Positions 8,693 to 16,374 of a stretch of DNA of 64,000 bases are shown in pieces. The number at the start of each line of letters is the position of its first letter. Within the stretch, counting starts at the first letter, position 1. Position numbers and translations under genes: made by a program. Where the stretch lies: NCBI RefSeq assembly GCF_040702995.1, contig NZ_CP159992.1, forward strand, positions 1,761,501-1,825,500, given 5' to 3'. This DNA comes from Paenibacillus sp. AN1007. Lineage in GTDB: Bacteria; Bacillota; Bacilli; Paenibacillales; Paenibacillaceae. Below the pieces are notes generated by a model that saw only the letters and a list, made by a program, of their open reading frames with translations, searched no databases and was not told where the DNA came from.

Positions 8693-9793
8693 TTGAAACC
8701 GAAATCCCAGATTGTCAATCTGCCTGTCTATAAGCCGGGCAAACCGATTGAAGAAGTCAAACGTGAGCTGGGGCTGGAGCAAGTCATTAAGCTGGCCTCC
8801 AATGAGAATCCGTATGGCAGCTCTCCCGCTGTACTGGATGCCATTACAAGAGAAATGGCTAACGTAAGCATCTATCCTGACGGCAGCTCTGCTGAACTGA
8901 CCGAGGTGCTTGCCAAGCACCTCGGGGTGGAGCGAGATCATTTGATATTCGGATGTGGATCGGATGAAATCATTGCGCTGATCACGCGGGCGTTTTTTCT
9001 CCCTGGAGATGAAACGATTATGGCGGACCAGACCTTCTCCGTATATAAAAGCAATGCGGATATCGAAGGCGCCGTAACGATTGAAGTGCCTTTGAAGGAT
9101 GGCACTCATGACCTGCCGGCAATGCTCGCCCGGATTAACGAGAAAACCAAAGCCGTGTGGGTGTGCAATCCAAATAATCCAACCGGCACGATTATTTCTG
9201 AACAAGAGCTCATCGGCTTTATGGATCAGGTACCGTCAAGTGTAATGGTTGTGCTGGATGAGGCTTATTATGAATTCGTAACCGATGAAGCTTATCCGCA
9301 AAGTATTCCGCTGATTGATCGTTATCCGAATCTGGTTGTCCTGCGGACCTTCTCCAAAATCTATGGCTTGGCATCGCTCCGTATAGGCTACGGGGTCGCA
9401 CGTCCGGAGATCATCGATCTGATTAACCGTGTACGCGAACCGTTCAATACCTCCCGCTTTGGACAGGTCGCAGCAAAGGCTGCACTTCAGGATCAGAATT
9501 TTGTCCAAGAATGTGCGAAGCGCAATGCATCAGATCGGGCTTGGCTGCAAAATGAATTTTCTCGCCTTGGACTACCTTACTTCCCATCACAAGGGAATTT
9601 TATTTTGGTCGATGTGAACATGCCATCCGTTACAGCGTTTCAGTCTTTGTTAAAACAGGGCATTATCGTTCGTTCGGGCTTTCACGTCTATCCAACGTAC
9701 ATTCGTGTGTCTGTAGGAACAGCGGAGCAGAATCGTGCTTTTGTAACAGCGCTGGAGAACACACTGGCGGAGAACACGGCAGCACGCCCTTAA
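8693..9793 (+). CDS. hisC: Histidinol-phosphate (and aromatic amino acid) aminotransferase
   Basis: 366-residue class I/II aminotransferase of the HisC family. KLASNENPYGSSPAV marks the substrate arm, WVCNPNNPTGT and DEAYYEF are PLP contacts, and TFSKIYGLASLRIGYG carries the PLP lysine at residue 222. It starts with TTG after an AGGAGGCGG ribosome site. Its place between trpA and tyrA, as in B. subtilis, suggests it serves both histidine synthesis and the last transamination step to Tyr/Phe. Confidence 0.94.
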   Translation: MKPKSQIVNLPVYKPGKPIEEVKRELGLEQVIKLASNENPYGSSPAVLDAITREMANVSIYPDGSSAELTEVLAKHLGVERDHLIFGCGSDEIIALITRAFFLPGDETIMADQTFSVYKSNADIEGAVTIEVPLKDGTHDLPAMLARINEKTKAVWVCNPNNPTGTIISEQELIGFMDQVPSSVMVVLDEAYYEFVTDEAYPQSIPLIDRYPNLVVLRTFSKIYGLASLRIGYGVARPEIIDLINRVREPFNTSRFGQVAAKAALQDQNFVQECAKRNASDRAWLQNEFSRLGLPYFPSQGNFILVDVNMPSVTAFQSLLKQGIIVRSGFHVYPTYIRVSVGTAEQNRAFVTALENTLAENTAARP

Positions 9794-9820
9794 TACTGGC
9801 GACGAAAAGAGTGAGGACCG

Positions 9821-10915
9821 ATGACAATAAAAATTGCAATGATTGGTGTCGGGCTCATCGGTGGTTCACTAGCGCTTTGCTTCAAAGGCAAGCCGGGGAT
9901 TACCGTGATGGGTTACGCACATTTAGAGGAATTAAAAGACAAGTACATAGCGAGCGGAGTAGTGGATGCTGCAACGCTCTCTCTGGAGGAAGCGGTGCAG
10001 GATGCCGACTTCATTTTTTTGTGTGTGCCTGTTGGCCTATTGGAAGCTTATTTTGAAGAACTATCCAGACTACCGCTGAAAAAGGGCTGCATCATTACAG
10101 ATGTTGGCAGCACCAAAGCTTCCATCGCCGCTTGTGCAGAACATGTCCGATTGAAGGATGCGTACTTTATCGGGGGGCACCCGATGGCGGGTTCCGAACG
10201 AGCAGGCGTGGATGCGGCCTCAGCCGTATTATTCGAGAACGCCTATTATGTGCTGACTCCTTCCGTGCATGTGCCTGAGGAGGCGTACAGCCGTTTGTCC
10301 GAGCTGTTAGCGTATACCCGGGCCCAGATTGTTCGGGTAGAGCCGCTGCTGCATGATGATATTGTTGGGGCCATCAGTCATCTGCCTCATGTTATTGCTG
10401 TTGCCTTGGTCAATCAGGTGCGTGAGTACAATGAATCCAATCCATTGTATAAAATGCTGGCTGCAGGCGGTTTTAGGGATATTACACGGATTGCGTCCAG
10501 TGACGCCATTGTTTGGAGGGATATCCTGTTAAGCAATCGGGAGGTGCTGCTGGACCTGCTTAAGGATTGGAACAGTCAGATGACGGCTTTTACAACGATG
10601 CTGGAACAGCAGAACGGGGAAGGCATTGAAGATGCATTCCGTCAGGCACGTGAATTCCGCAGTGTACTGCCTGAGCGGCGCAAAGGCATGATCTCGCCTT
10701 TGTTTGATCTGTATACAGACGTACAGGATGCACCGGGGATGATCGGTAAAATTGCAACAGAGCTCGGGGCAAATGATATCAACTTGAGCAACCTTGAAAT
10801 TATTGAAAACCGCGTGGATGTGCCGGGGATTATGCGGCTGTCTTTTCGCCAAGAAGAGGACATGGAAAAGGCGAAGGCATTGCTGGATTCTCTGGGATAT
10901 CAGGTTTGGGTTTAG
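9821..10915 (+). CDS. tyrA: Prephenate dehydrogenase with ACT domain
   Basis: 364-residue TyrA. The N-terminal NAD-binding motif GVGLIGGSLAL is followed by the prephenate dehydrogenase core (TDVGSTKASI, GGHPMAGSERAGV, AISHLPHVIA). A C-terminal ACT domain (about residues 295-364, DVQDAPGMIGKIA...) probably senses tyrosine or other amino acids. It is the last gene of the supraoperon here; the EPSP synthase gene that follows tyrA in B. subtilis is not in the window. Confidence 0.95.
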   Translation: MTIKIAMIGVGLIGGSLALCFKGKPGITVMGYAHLEELKDKYIASGVVDAATLSLEEAVQDADFIFLCVPVGLLEAYFEELSRLPLKKGCIITDVGSTKASIAACAEHVRLKDAYFIGGHPMAGSERAGVDAASAVLFENAYYVLTPSVHVPEEAYSRLSELLAYTRAQIVRVEPLLHDDIVGAISHLPHVIAVALVNQVREYNESNPLYKMLAAGGFRDITRIASSDAIVWRDILLSNREVLLDLLKDWNSQMTAFTTMLEQQNGEGIEDAFRQAREFRSVLPERRKGMISPLFDLYTDVQDAPGMIGKIATELGANDINLSNLEIIENRVDVPGIMRLSFRQEEDMEKAKALLDSLGYQVWV

Positions 10916-10925
10916 GCGGCAGAGG

Positions 10926-10947
10926 GAGGGCGAAAGCCCTCTTTTTT
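10926..10947 (+). terminator. Terminator after tyrA
   Basis: GAGGGC-GAAA-GCCCTC followed by six Ts, eleven bases after the tyrA stop. A GNRA-loop stem with a U-tract is a clear intrinsic terminator for the aromatic supraoperon. Confidence 0.9.
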
Positions 10948-10978
10948 GTAATTGAAAGAGGATTTAGCATTTAAGGAC

Positions 10979-11062
10979 AAAAAAAAGACCGCTTACATAA
11001 GCGGCCATTGCTCACGTGGAGCAATACAGTTATTGGATAGGAGTGGAGAGAAACCATACTGT
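10979..11062 (-). ncRNA. Probable small RNA, about 84 nt, antisense side of the tyrA-sigma gap
   Basis: On the minus strand a consensus SigA promoter (-35 TTGACA, 17 bases, -10 TATAAT; 11069-11097) predicts a start near 11062. Downstream comes the hairpin ATTGCTC-CACGT-GAGCAAT (11007-11025), then a terminator stem CCGCTT-ATGT-AAGCGG (10989-11004) with an eight-U tail (10979-10986). The 5' end ACAGT can pair with ACTGT further on, giving a three-hairpin RNA. No ribosome site or likely ORF lies inside. I do not recognise the family. It converges on tyrA, whose own terminator lies just beyond. Confidence 0.7.
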
Positions 11063-11068
11063 ACTTTT

Positions 11069-11097
11069 ATTATATGTATACGTTTTCATTTTGTCAA
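11069..11097 (-). promoter_or_regulatory. Consensus SigA promoter for the minus-strand small RNA
   Basis: Read on the minus strand: TTGACA (11092-11097), 17-base spacer, TATAAT (11069-11074). Both hexamers match consensus at every base, rare in a region with no minus-strand gene, so a strong transcript is expected. Confidence 0.8.
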
Positions 11098-11257
11098 CAC
11101 TTTGAACAAAAATATTTGTATAAAGTTAGATTTGGCGGAAATTTAGGGAAATGAATCTCTACTACAGCTGAATTCCGGAGATGAAGCAAGCAGCTGACGG
11201 CATAAACAATACAGTTAACAGCATCATAAAATTTTTTTGAAAAAAATATTTCATTTT

Positions 11258-11284
11258 TGTAACCTTTTTAGAACTTAACACGTC
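11258..11284 (+). promoter_or_regulatory. ECF-sigma-type promoter upstream of the sigma gene
   Basis: TGTAAC (11258-11263), 17 bases, CGTC (11281-11284). This fits the -35/-10 pattern of Bacillus ECF sigma factors (AAC motif and CGTC/CGTA), so the sigma gene downstream probably activates its own operon. The expected start near 11291 gives a 5' leader of about 310 bases. Confidence 0.7.
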
Positions 11285-11293
11285 TATATTATG

Positions 11294-11527
11294 CAAGGCT
11301 TCCAAGAAGCCTTGAAACGAAGTCATGACGACGAATTAAGCGGCATATGAATGTCAAGTCGGGCTAAAGCGGAATCCAACGGATTTGCCAGGATGATGCA
11401 GACCGTTGTACAATGTTACTGTTATGTAGAAACGTTGGGGAAATTGCCATTACATAGGGGAATTTGGCGGAAGGGCCGTGAATGGCGCTTGACGCTTTTT
11501 TTATGCGGTTGAAACCGCAACTTTTTT
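11294..11527 (+). promoter_or_regulatory. Structured 5' leader of the ECF sigma operon
   Basis: The leader opens with a perfect 9-bp hairpin (CAAGGCTTC-CAA-GAAGCCTTG, 11294-11314). It ends with a terminator-like stem TGCGGT-TGAA-ACCGCA (11504-11519) followed by AC and six Ts, 76 bases before the sigma start. A smaller GCGCTTGACGC-T7 element precedes it at 11485-11502. The middle (11315-11480) has no ORF I trust and matches no riboswitch class I recognise. It could be an attenuator or a processed RNA. Confidence 0.45.
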
Positions 11528-11602
11528 ACGCCTGTTCGGTAATACATGGATAGAGTCGAACGGGGAGAAGCACATGGATGGGCGAGGAGGGGTCGCACTC
11601 AA

Positions 11603-12196
11603 ATGACGGATTCCCAGTTGATTCGAGAGATCAAGGAAGGTAACGTGGAGTTATATTCCGAGCTGATGAGTCGTTATCAGCGTAAAATACTGGCTTTCGT
11701 ATATCATATGTTGAAAAGTTCCAATATGGAGCTGCTGGCGGAAGATCTCTGTTCTGAGACATTCTACAAGGCGTTCCGCAGTTTACACTCTTTCCGTGAG
11801 GTGGACGCTTCATTCTCCACCTGGCTGTATACCATTGCCAGAAATACGGTATTGAGTGAGCTTCGCAAACAGCGTAGTGGAAACGTTCCGCTCGAAGAGA
11901 GCGGTGTAGTTCCTGTTGCTCCGATGGAGAATGCTCCAGAGCATGCTGTGCTGCGCAGCGAGCGGGTTATGCTGGTTAGGGATGCGATTAACAATCTGCC
12001 AGAGAAGCAGCGCTCTGCGATTATACTTCGAGAGTATGATCAGCTGGACTACCAGGAAATTGCGGGTATTTTGGGACAGAGCGTCAGTTCTGTGAAATCG
12101 CTGCTGTTTAGGGCAAGATCAAGCGTAAAAACACAGTTGGAACCTTATTTCTTCGAGCCGATGTACGAGCCATATGAAGGGATGAAGAACCGATGA
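11603..12196 (+). CDS. ECF RNA polymerase sigma factor
   Basis: 197-residue extracytoplasmic-function sigma factor. Region 2 (about residues 10-80: ELMSRYQRKILAFVYHML, LAEDLCSETFYKAFRSL, FSTWLYTIARN) binds core and the -10 element. Region 4 (about 125-180: LPEKQRSAIILREYDQLDYQ, VSSVKSLLFRARSSVK) binds the -35 element. The open frame extends upstream to 11546, but ATG 11603 has a GAGGAGG ribosome site 12 bases before it and gives a normal N-terminus. The ATG of the anti-sigma gene overlaps its stop (ATGA). The SigW/SigX/SigM group is likely, but I cannot tell which. Confidence 0.93.
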   Translation: MTDSQLIREIKEGNVELYSELMSRYQRKILAFVYHMLKSSNMELLAEDLCSETFYKAFRSLHSFREVDASFSTWLYTIARNTVLSELRKQRSGNVPLEESGVVPVAPMENAPEHAVLRSERVMLVRDAINNLPEKQRSAIILREYDQLDYQEIAGILGQSVSSVKSLLFRARSSVKTQLEPYFFEPMYEPYEGMKNR

Positions 12197-12829
12197 ATTG
12201 CAATGAAGCCCAGGAACTGTTTGCACTGGTCTGGGACTTGCCGAAATCTCATCCACAGCGAATTGCATTTCAAGCACATCTCGCTGGTTGTGAAGAGTGT
12301 TCGGAGCAGTTTGAAGTCTGGGAGGAAGCCCAGATGCTCCTGCACAGTATTCCGGCACCCGTAACAGAGCAGCAGGCAGAGAGAGTTAACCGTAATGTTA
12401 TGGACCGGATTTATGCGGAGTCTCCATGGCTGCTGCCGGAAGAGGCAAAGGTGAATCGTTTCTCTGCGGCGATCCGTAAACATATGTCTTTATGGATTGC
12501 AGCGTTCCTGGCTATTTTTTTATGCAGCTTCCCTGTACATGGCGATGTTTAAGCCAGCAGTATCAGAGGCTGAGAAGTCCAATGTTATCACTACAGGTAT
12601 TCTTGAGACAGGAGTTGCCGGAAGTGCATCTTCATCCTCGGAATTATACCAGTACAGCATTCCGCAAGCGGATAAGGGGAGCATTATTGAACCTTTTGTT
12701 GTGAGTATGGGCCCTGCCTATCCACAGTACTGGATGGCGTTATCCCTGCTGGCAATCGGGATGGCTTTGTTTTCACTTGGGCGTATGCATCGATCGACGA
12801 CTAAACGCAAACAAGGTGTGGGTGTGTAG
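12193..12829 (+). pseudogene. Zinc-finger anti-sigma factor, frameshifted
   Basis: The frame from 12193 encodes an anti-sigma domain with an HLAGCEEC (H-x3-C-x2-C) zinc motif near residues 35-42, then a helix-rich linker and the start of a membrane helix (LWIAAFLAIF). It stops at 12552. A second frame one base later (visible from 12497, ending 12829) continues the membrane helix as YAASLYMAMFKPAV, an outer segment and a second membrane helix (YWMALSLLAIGMALFSL). The frames join at a run of seven Ts (12515-12521); six Ts would restore one protein of about 211 residues. It is probably the membrane anti-sigma partner of the sigma factor before it. Whether the shift is a mutation, slippage or sequence error is unknown. 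Confidence 0.8.
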
Positions 12830-12867
12830 GTAACCAACCTGGATGTCAACGGGTGAAGAAATGAGGG

Positions 12868-13473
12868 ATGAGTGTGCGGATCGGACTTGTTCGTCATGGT
12901 CTCACAGATTGGAATGCAGCTGGCCGTATACAAGGACAGACAGATATTCCGTTGAACGAGGAAGGACGCAGGCAGGCAGAACGTCTCGGTAGACGTCTGC
13001 AGTCTGAAAAGTATCACTGGGATTATATTGTAACCAGCGGCTTATCAAGGGCGCAGGAGACAGGCGAAATCCTTTCACAAATGCTTCAGGTACCGATGCT
13101 TGAACCGGATGCACGATTGAAGGAAAGAGGTTTTGGCCAAGTGGAGGGCCTTACTTCGGATGAGAGAGTTGCGAGATGGGGAGAATCCTGGGATACACTT
13201 GACCTAGGACAAGAGAACATCGCGGATATTCAGGTACGTGCGGTGGCATTTCTAGAGGATTTATGGTCTTCTCACTCGCAGGAAAATGTATTGATTGTAA
13301 CGCATGGTGCTTTCCTTGCCAACCTGTTAACAGCGTTATTTCAAGATAAATACAAAGAGCGAATTGGTAACTTGTCCCTGACCATTCTTGAAAAAGAACG
13401 TGAGGACTGGATTCCGCTTTTATACAATTGCACACAACATCTGTCGATGGACACTGCCGAACAATCTGAGTGA
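12868..13473 (+). CDS. Histidine phosphatase family protein (phosphoglycerate-mutase-like)
   Basis: 201-residue phosphatase of the histidine phosphatase superfamily. LVRHGLTDWN near residue 7 has the catalytic RHG histidine, LKERGFGQVEG the acid residue region, and VTHGAFLANLL the second catalytic His. The family includes CobC-like and broad phosphatases; the substrate cannot be told from sequence. The start ATG 12868 follows AATGAGGG; a GTG six bases later is possible. It ends in a terminator and lies downstream of the sigma/anti-sigma genes, possibly in the same transcript. Confidence 0.88.
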   Translation: MSVRIGLVRHGLTDWNAAGRIQGQTDIPLNEEGRRQAERLGRRLQSEKYHWDYIVTSGLSRAQETGEILSQMLQVPMLEPDARLKERGFGQVEGLTSDERVARWGESWDTLDLGQENIADIQVRAVAFLEDLWSSHSQENVLIVTHGAFLANLLTALFQDKYKERIGNLSLTILEKEREDWIPLLYNCTQHLSMDTAEQSE

Positions 13474-13495
13474 TACAGCTCAGGTTGTTTTTTTT
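13460..13495 (+). terminator. Terminator overlapping the phosphatase stop
   Basis: An 11-bp stem AACAATCTGAG / CTCAGGTTGTT (one T-G pair), loop TGATACAG, then further Ts. The left arm lies in the last codons of the gene and the loop contains the stop region. Confidence 0.8.
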
Positions 13496-13716
13496 ATCTA
13501 TGTAATATTGATTTGAGAGAATGGATGGAAATACCGAGTGTACTCTATTGTTTTTCTTCTGATTGCACAATTTCAGGCATAAGATGGTGAAAAACAAAAA
13601 AAGTTTACAAAAAGAGGTTTAGATTATGGAGAATCCGTCAACCATGTTTACAAAACCACACTGTTTCAGGTCTTAATCAGCAGCCGAAAACAGTGAGCGG
13701 GCGAGGCGATGGACCC

Positions 13717-14835
13717 ATGAATCTAGCAGATATGCTGACTTTTGCTGATATTGGCCAGCTTAATCGAATAGCAGATTACTATCAATGCGAATGCAAGCCC
13801 AATTCCAAACATGAACTCATCCAGAGCATCCTCTCGACATTGGGCAGCAAACCTTTCTTTGAGCAGCAGGTACGTCAATTGAATCAGGCTGACCAACGGT
13901 TTTTAAATAACCTGTTATTTGATCCCCGCCAGTATTATGGTATGGAAGAGCTCATCGCCATAGCCCGTCAATCGATGGACAAAAAGGAGAGTGAGGCAGG
14001 TTCGAGTCCCCGAGATCTTATCATTCGCTTTACCCAAAGCGGATGGCTCTTCAACGGGACTACGCAGCAGACCAGGTATCTCTATCAAGTGCCTCAAGAT
14101 TTGAAACTCAGGTTCAGAGATGTGTTAGCTGCACATTTAAGAGCGGGTATCGTCAAGACATCCGAACCGTCTATGTATCGCGAGGAATACCATCTGATGG
14201 CAGAAGACCTGAAGCTTTTCCTAAAGTTTGTGAAGCAGCATGAGATCGCTGTTAATGCGGAAGGGATGATGTATCGCCGTTCACAGCAGCAGCTTATGGA
14301 GCATCTGCATATCTCTGAAGAACTGGTGGGCAGATCCGGATGGCGCTTCGGATACGGCCGTTCGTTCAAAGATTACCCTGACCGCTTCGCACTGGTGTAT
14401 GATTACGCCTTTCATAACCGGTTGATCCGTGAAGAACATTGTGCTTTGAAACTGACAGTGGCTGGTGAAGAAAAGCTGGGGGCCGAGAACGCTGCGGAGA
14501 TGATACAGCTGTTTCGGTTTTGGTTAAGACTTTATAAAGGTGCTGTTCCTAATCTGTCCTCAATTGTGTACTGGACAGGTGAATGTGCAGGTGATTGGTC
14601 TACGACGGAATCGCTTTTTAAGCAAATCGGACCCTTCATTCAGCCGTTCTATTACGATACTGCAGAAGACATATATGAAAAGAGAATCATCAGAATGATG
14701 CAGCACCTCGGGTTGATTCGCGCAGGTGTGCATGAACAGGGTAGAACAGTGCAGATGACTGCCTGGGGATCAAGACTTGCAGCCTCCTGCCGCTCAATCT
14801 CGGCTGATGTTAAGCAGATCGAGTTTGACAAGTGA
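13717..14835 (+). CDS. Conserved hypothetical protein, helicase-associated-like
   Basis: 372 residues, soluble, no signal peptide or membrane segment. The N-terminal 90 residues (LADMLTFADIGQLNRIADYY..., KHELIQSIL) resemble small helical modules seen at the N-terminus of XPB/Ssl2-like helicase-associated proteins. The rest looks like repeated winged-helix-type units (EKLGAENAAEMIQLFRFWLR; EKRIIRMMQHLGLIR). No catalytic motif is seen. An in-frame GTG at 13693 lacks a ribosome site, whereas ATG 13717 follows GAGGCGATGG. Function unknown. Confidence 0.75.
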   Translation: MNLADMLTFADIGQLNRIADYYQCECKPNSKHELIQSILSTLGSKPFFEQQVRQLNQADQRFLNNLLFDPRQYYGMEELIAIARQSMDKKESEAGSSPRDLIIRFTQSGWLFNGTTQQTRYLYQVPQDLKLRFRDVLAAHLRAGIVKTSEPSMYREEYHLMAEDLKLFLKFVKQHEIAVNAEGMMYRRSQQQLMEHLHISEELVGRSGWRFGYGRSFKDYPDRFALVYDYAFHNRLIREEHCALKLTVAGEEKLGAENAAEMIQLFRFWLRLYKGAVPNLSSIVYWTGECAGDWSTTESLFKQIGPFIQPFYYDTAEDIYEKRIIRMMQHLGLIRAGVHEQGRTVQMTAWGSRLAASCRSISADVKQIEFDK

Positions 14836-14879
14836 AGGACAAGTTGCTACAATCACTCCCAAATTAAGGAGTGATACGA

Positions 14880-15386
14880 ATGATAATTCCATACCAAGGT
14901 ATACAACCACAGCTGCACCCTTCGATATACATGGCTGAAGGTTCGAAATTGATAGGTGATCTGCATATGGGAGAAGAATCTTCTGTGTGGTTTAATGCGG
15001 TCCTGCGGGCTGACTTGGCGCCTATCAAGATTGGAAAGCGCTGCAATATTCAAGATAATGCTGTCGGACATGTGAACACCAATCAGCCCCTAATTCTGGG
15101 GGATGATGTCTCTGTAGGACATGCTGCAATCATACATGGTTGTACCATTGGAACAGGGACATTGATTGGCATGGGGGCCATTGTGCTTAATGGTGCTGAT
15201 ATCGGTGAGTATTCGTTGATTGGAGCCGGTTCTGTGGTGACTGAGAATAGTAAAATTCCGCCCTATACTCTCGCTTTGGGCACGCCGGCCAGAGTGATTC
15301 GTGAATTGACCGAAGCTGATCTGCAGCGGATGTCGAAAACTTCACTGGGTTATGTGATCAAAGGAAGAGAATATAGGAGCTCTTAA
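14880..15386 (+). CDS. Gamma-carbonic anhydrase family protein (left-handed beta-helix)
   Basis: 168-residue hexapeptide-repeat protein. Repeats such as IKIGKRCNIQDNAVGH, LILGDDVSVGHAAIIHG and TLIGMGAIVLNGADIG form the left-handed beta-helix. The three metal histidines expected of gamma-class enzymes are present (GH in the first segment; VGHAAIIHG). The C-terminus (PPYTLALGTPARVIREL) is typical. AAGGAG lies 7 bases before ATG 14880. Whether it hydrates CO2 or acts on another substrate is not known for this subgroup (B. subtilis YtoA-like). Confidence 0.88.
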   Translation: MIIPYQGIQPQLHPSIYMAEGSKLIGDLHMGEESSVWFNAVLRADLAPIKIGKRCNIQDNAVGHVNTNQPLILGDDVSVGHAAIIHGCTIGTGTLIGMGAIVLNGADIGEYSLIGAGSVVTENSKIPPYTLALGTPARVIRELTEADLQRMSKTSLGYVIKGREYRSS

Positions 15387-15409
15387 ATCCGTTTTGGAGG
15401 TGCATCCTA

Positions 15410-15589
15410 TTGGATAAAATGAAAGTTACGTATGAAGTCATGTTGGGGCTGGCAGCTGAGATGGTCTGGGACGAGGCGCTTCGCAAACAGCGGAGTGAGA
15501 AGCTTTATTTGGAAATCGACAAGGCGTTGGCTGCCGGAGACGAAGTAGCTTTCCGGAATCTGACGGATGAACTGAGAACGATCAATTAA
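15410..15589 (+). CDS. Small IDEAL-domain protein
   Basis: 59 residues from a TTG start (MDKMKVTYEVMLGLAAEMVW), with a GGAGG ribosome site about ten bases upstream. The C-terminal half, LYLEIDKALAAGDEVAFRNL, fits the IDEAL motif (I-D-x-A-L with GD and a trailing F). In B. subtilis an IDEAL domain occurs at the end of YpiB, just before ypiF and qcrA, the same neighbourhood as here. So this may be a stand-alone equivalent of that domain. Molecular role unknown. Followed by a strong terminator. Confidence 0.8.
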   Translation: MDKMKVTYEVMLGLAAEMVWDEALRKQRSEKLYLEIDKALAAGDEVAFRNLTDELRTIN

Positions 15590-15634
15590 CAGATCAACGA
15601 CGGATCATATAGAATAAGAGTAAACTGACTACAG

Positions 15635-15665
15635 AGGAATGCGCAGCTGCGCATTCCTTTTTTTG
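15635..15665 (+). terminator. Terminator after the IDEAL gene
   Basis: Perfect 24-base palindrome AGGAATGCGCAG/CTGCGCATTCCT followed by a run of Ts through 15664. Confidence 0.92.
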
Positions 15666-15758
15666 ATATATACATCTAAATGAAATGAATATCTGGCTTT
15701 ATAACATATGCTCATATATAATATGGGAATAAAATGGATAGGAAGGGGATATAGGGAA

Positions 15759-16181
15759 TTGAAATTCAGCGAGATGAATCAAGACAGCTGGGCTGAACTG
15801 CAGCTCTATTTGGACACATGCCTTGTTCCGTTCACAGCTATGAACGGTAAACAGTCTCCGGTTCAAGCAACTGAAGCGCTGGAACGGCTTAGAGATTTTA
15901 TGGACATGGTTGAAATTCCATTTAAAGGTCGAATTATGACGTATCCGGCCTATCATTACACGAGTACGGAAATGTCAATGACATTAAATACCTTGTCCTC
16001 GGAACTAAAAGCTTCTGGTTTCAAATATGTGGTTATTATGTCAGCAGATGGATCTTTTTTGAATATGGAAATTCCGCATGCAGACTTGCTTTTAAGTCAA
16101 AGGGATCTCGTTCAAGAAATGGGAAGTGAAGCAATAGCAGGGTATGTTGGGGAATGTATTCGAGATTTATGGAAAAAGTGA
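15759..16181 (+). CDS. ypiF: DUF2487 family protein
   Basis: 140-residue DUF2487 protein (YpiF of B. subtilis). It is soluble and of unknown function, always found just upstream of the Rieske gene qcrA. The frame is open back to 15708, but TTG 15759 (MKFSEMNQDSW) has the ribosome site GGAAGGGG about nine bases upstream and matches the normal N-terminus of the family. Visible features are the central KGRIMTYPAYHY segment and C-terminal SQRDLVQEMGSEA. Its own terminator is absent; the qcr promoter follows. Confidence 0.8.
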   Translation: MKFSEMNQDSWAELQLYLDTCLVPFTAMNGKQSPVQATEALERLRDFMDMVEIPFKGRIMTYPAYHYTSTEMSMTLNTLSSELKASGFKYVVIMSADGSFLNMEIPHADLLLSQRDLVQEMGSEAIAGYVGECIRDLWKK

Positions 16182-16189
16182 CGTCTTGA

Positions 16190-16261
16190 TGACAAATGTG
16201 ACAAATTTCCAACAGTTTTTTAATAACGCTTACAAATGAAGCTTAAAAATGTGTGACAAAT
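16190..16261 (+). repeat. Three TGACAAAT repeats upstream of the qcr promoter
   Basis: TGACAAAT occurs at 16190-16197, 16199-16206 and 16254-16261. The first two are nine bases apart, and the third ends three bases before the qcr -35 box. This spacing suggests binding sites for an activator or repressor. The ResD site of Bacillus (TTTGTGAAT-like) is one candidate because the reverse complement reads ATTTGTCA, but the match is only partial. Confidence 0.45.
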
Positions 16262-16263
16262 TC

Positions 16264-16292
16264 TTGACGGTGTTCTGGGGCTACTATATGAT
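16264..16292 (+). promoter_or_regulatory. Sigma-A promoter of qcrABC
   Basis: TTGACG (16264-16269), 17-base spacer, TATGAT (16287-16292). Each hexamer is one base from consensus. It gives a leader of about 75 bases before qcrA. Confidence 0.8.
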
Positions 16293-16374
16293 TATGTATG
16301 TTCTAGTAAGTCGTGGAATTTATGATAATGAAAACGGTTGAGAGAGTTGGCTGAAAAAGGGGGTTGGAGACAGT

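Noticed and set aside
10952..11146. 64-codon plus-strand ORF between tyrA and the sigma gene
   Set aside because: It starts at the end of the tyrA terminator, has no ribosome site, and crosses the minus-strand small RNA and its promoter; the translation is unlike a protein.
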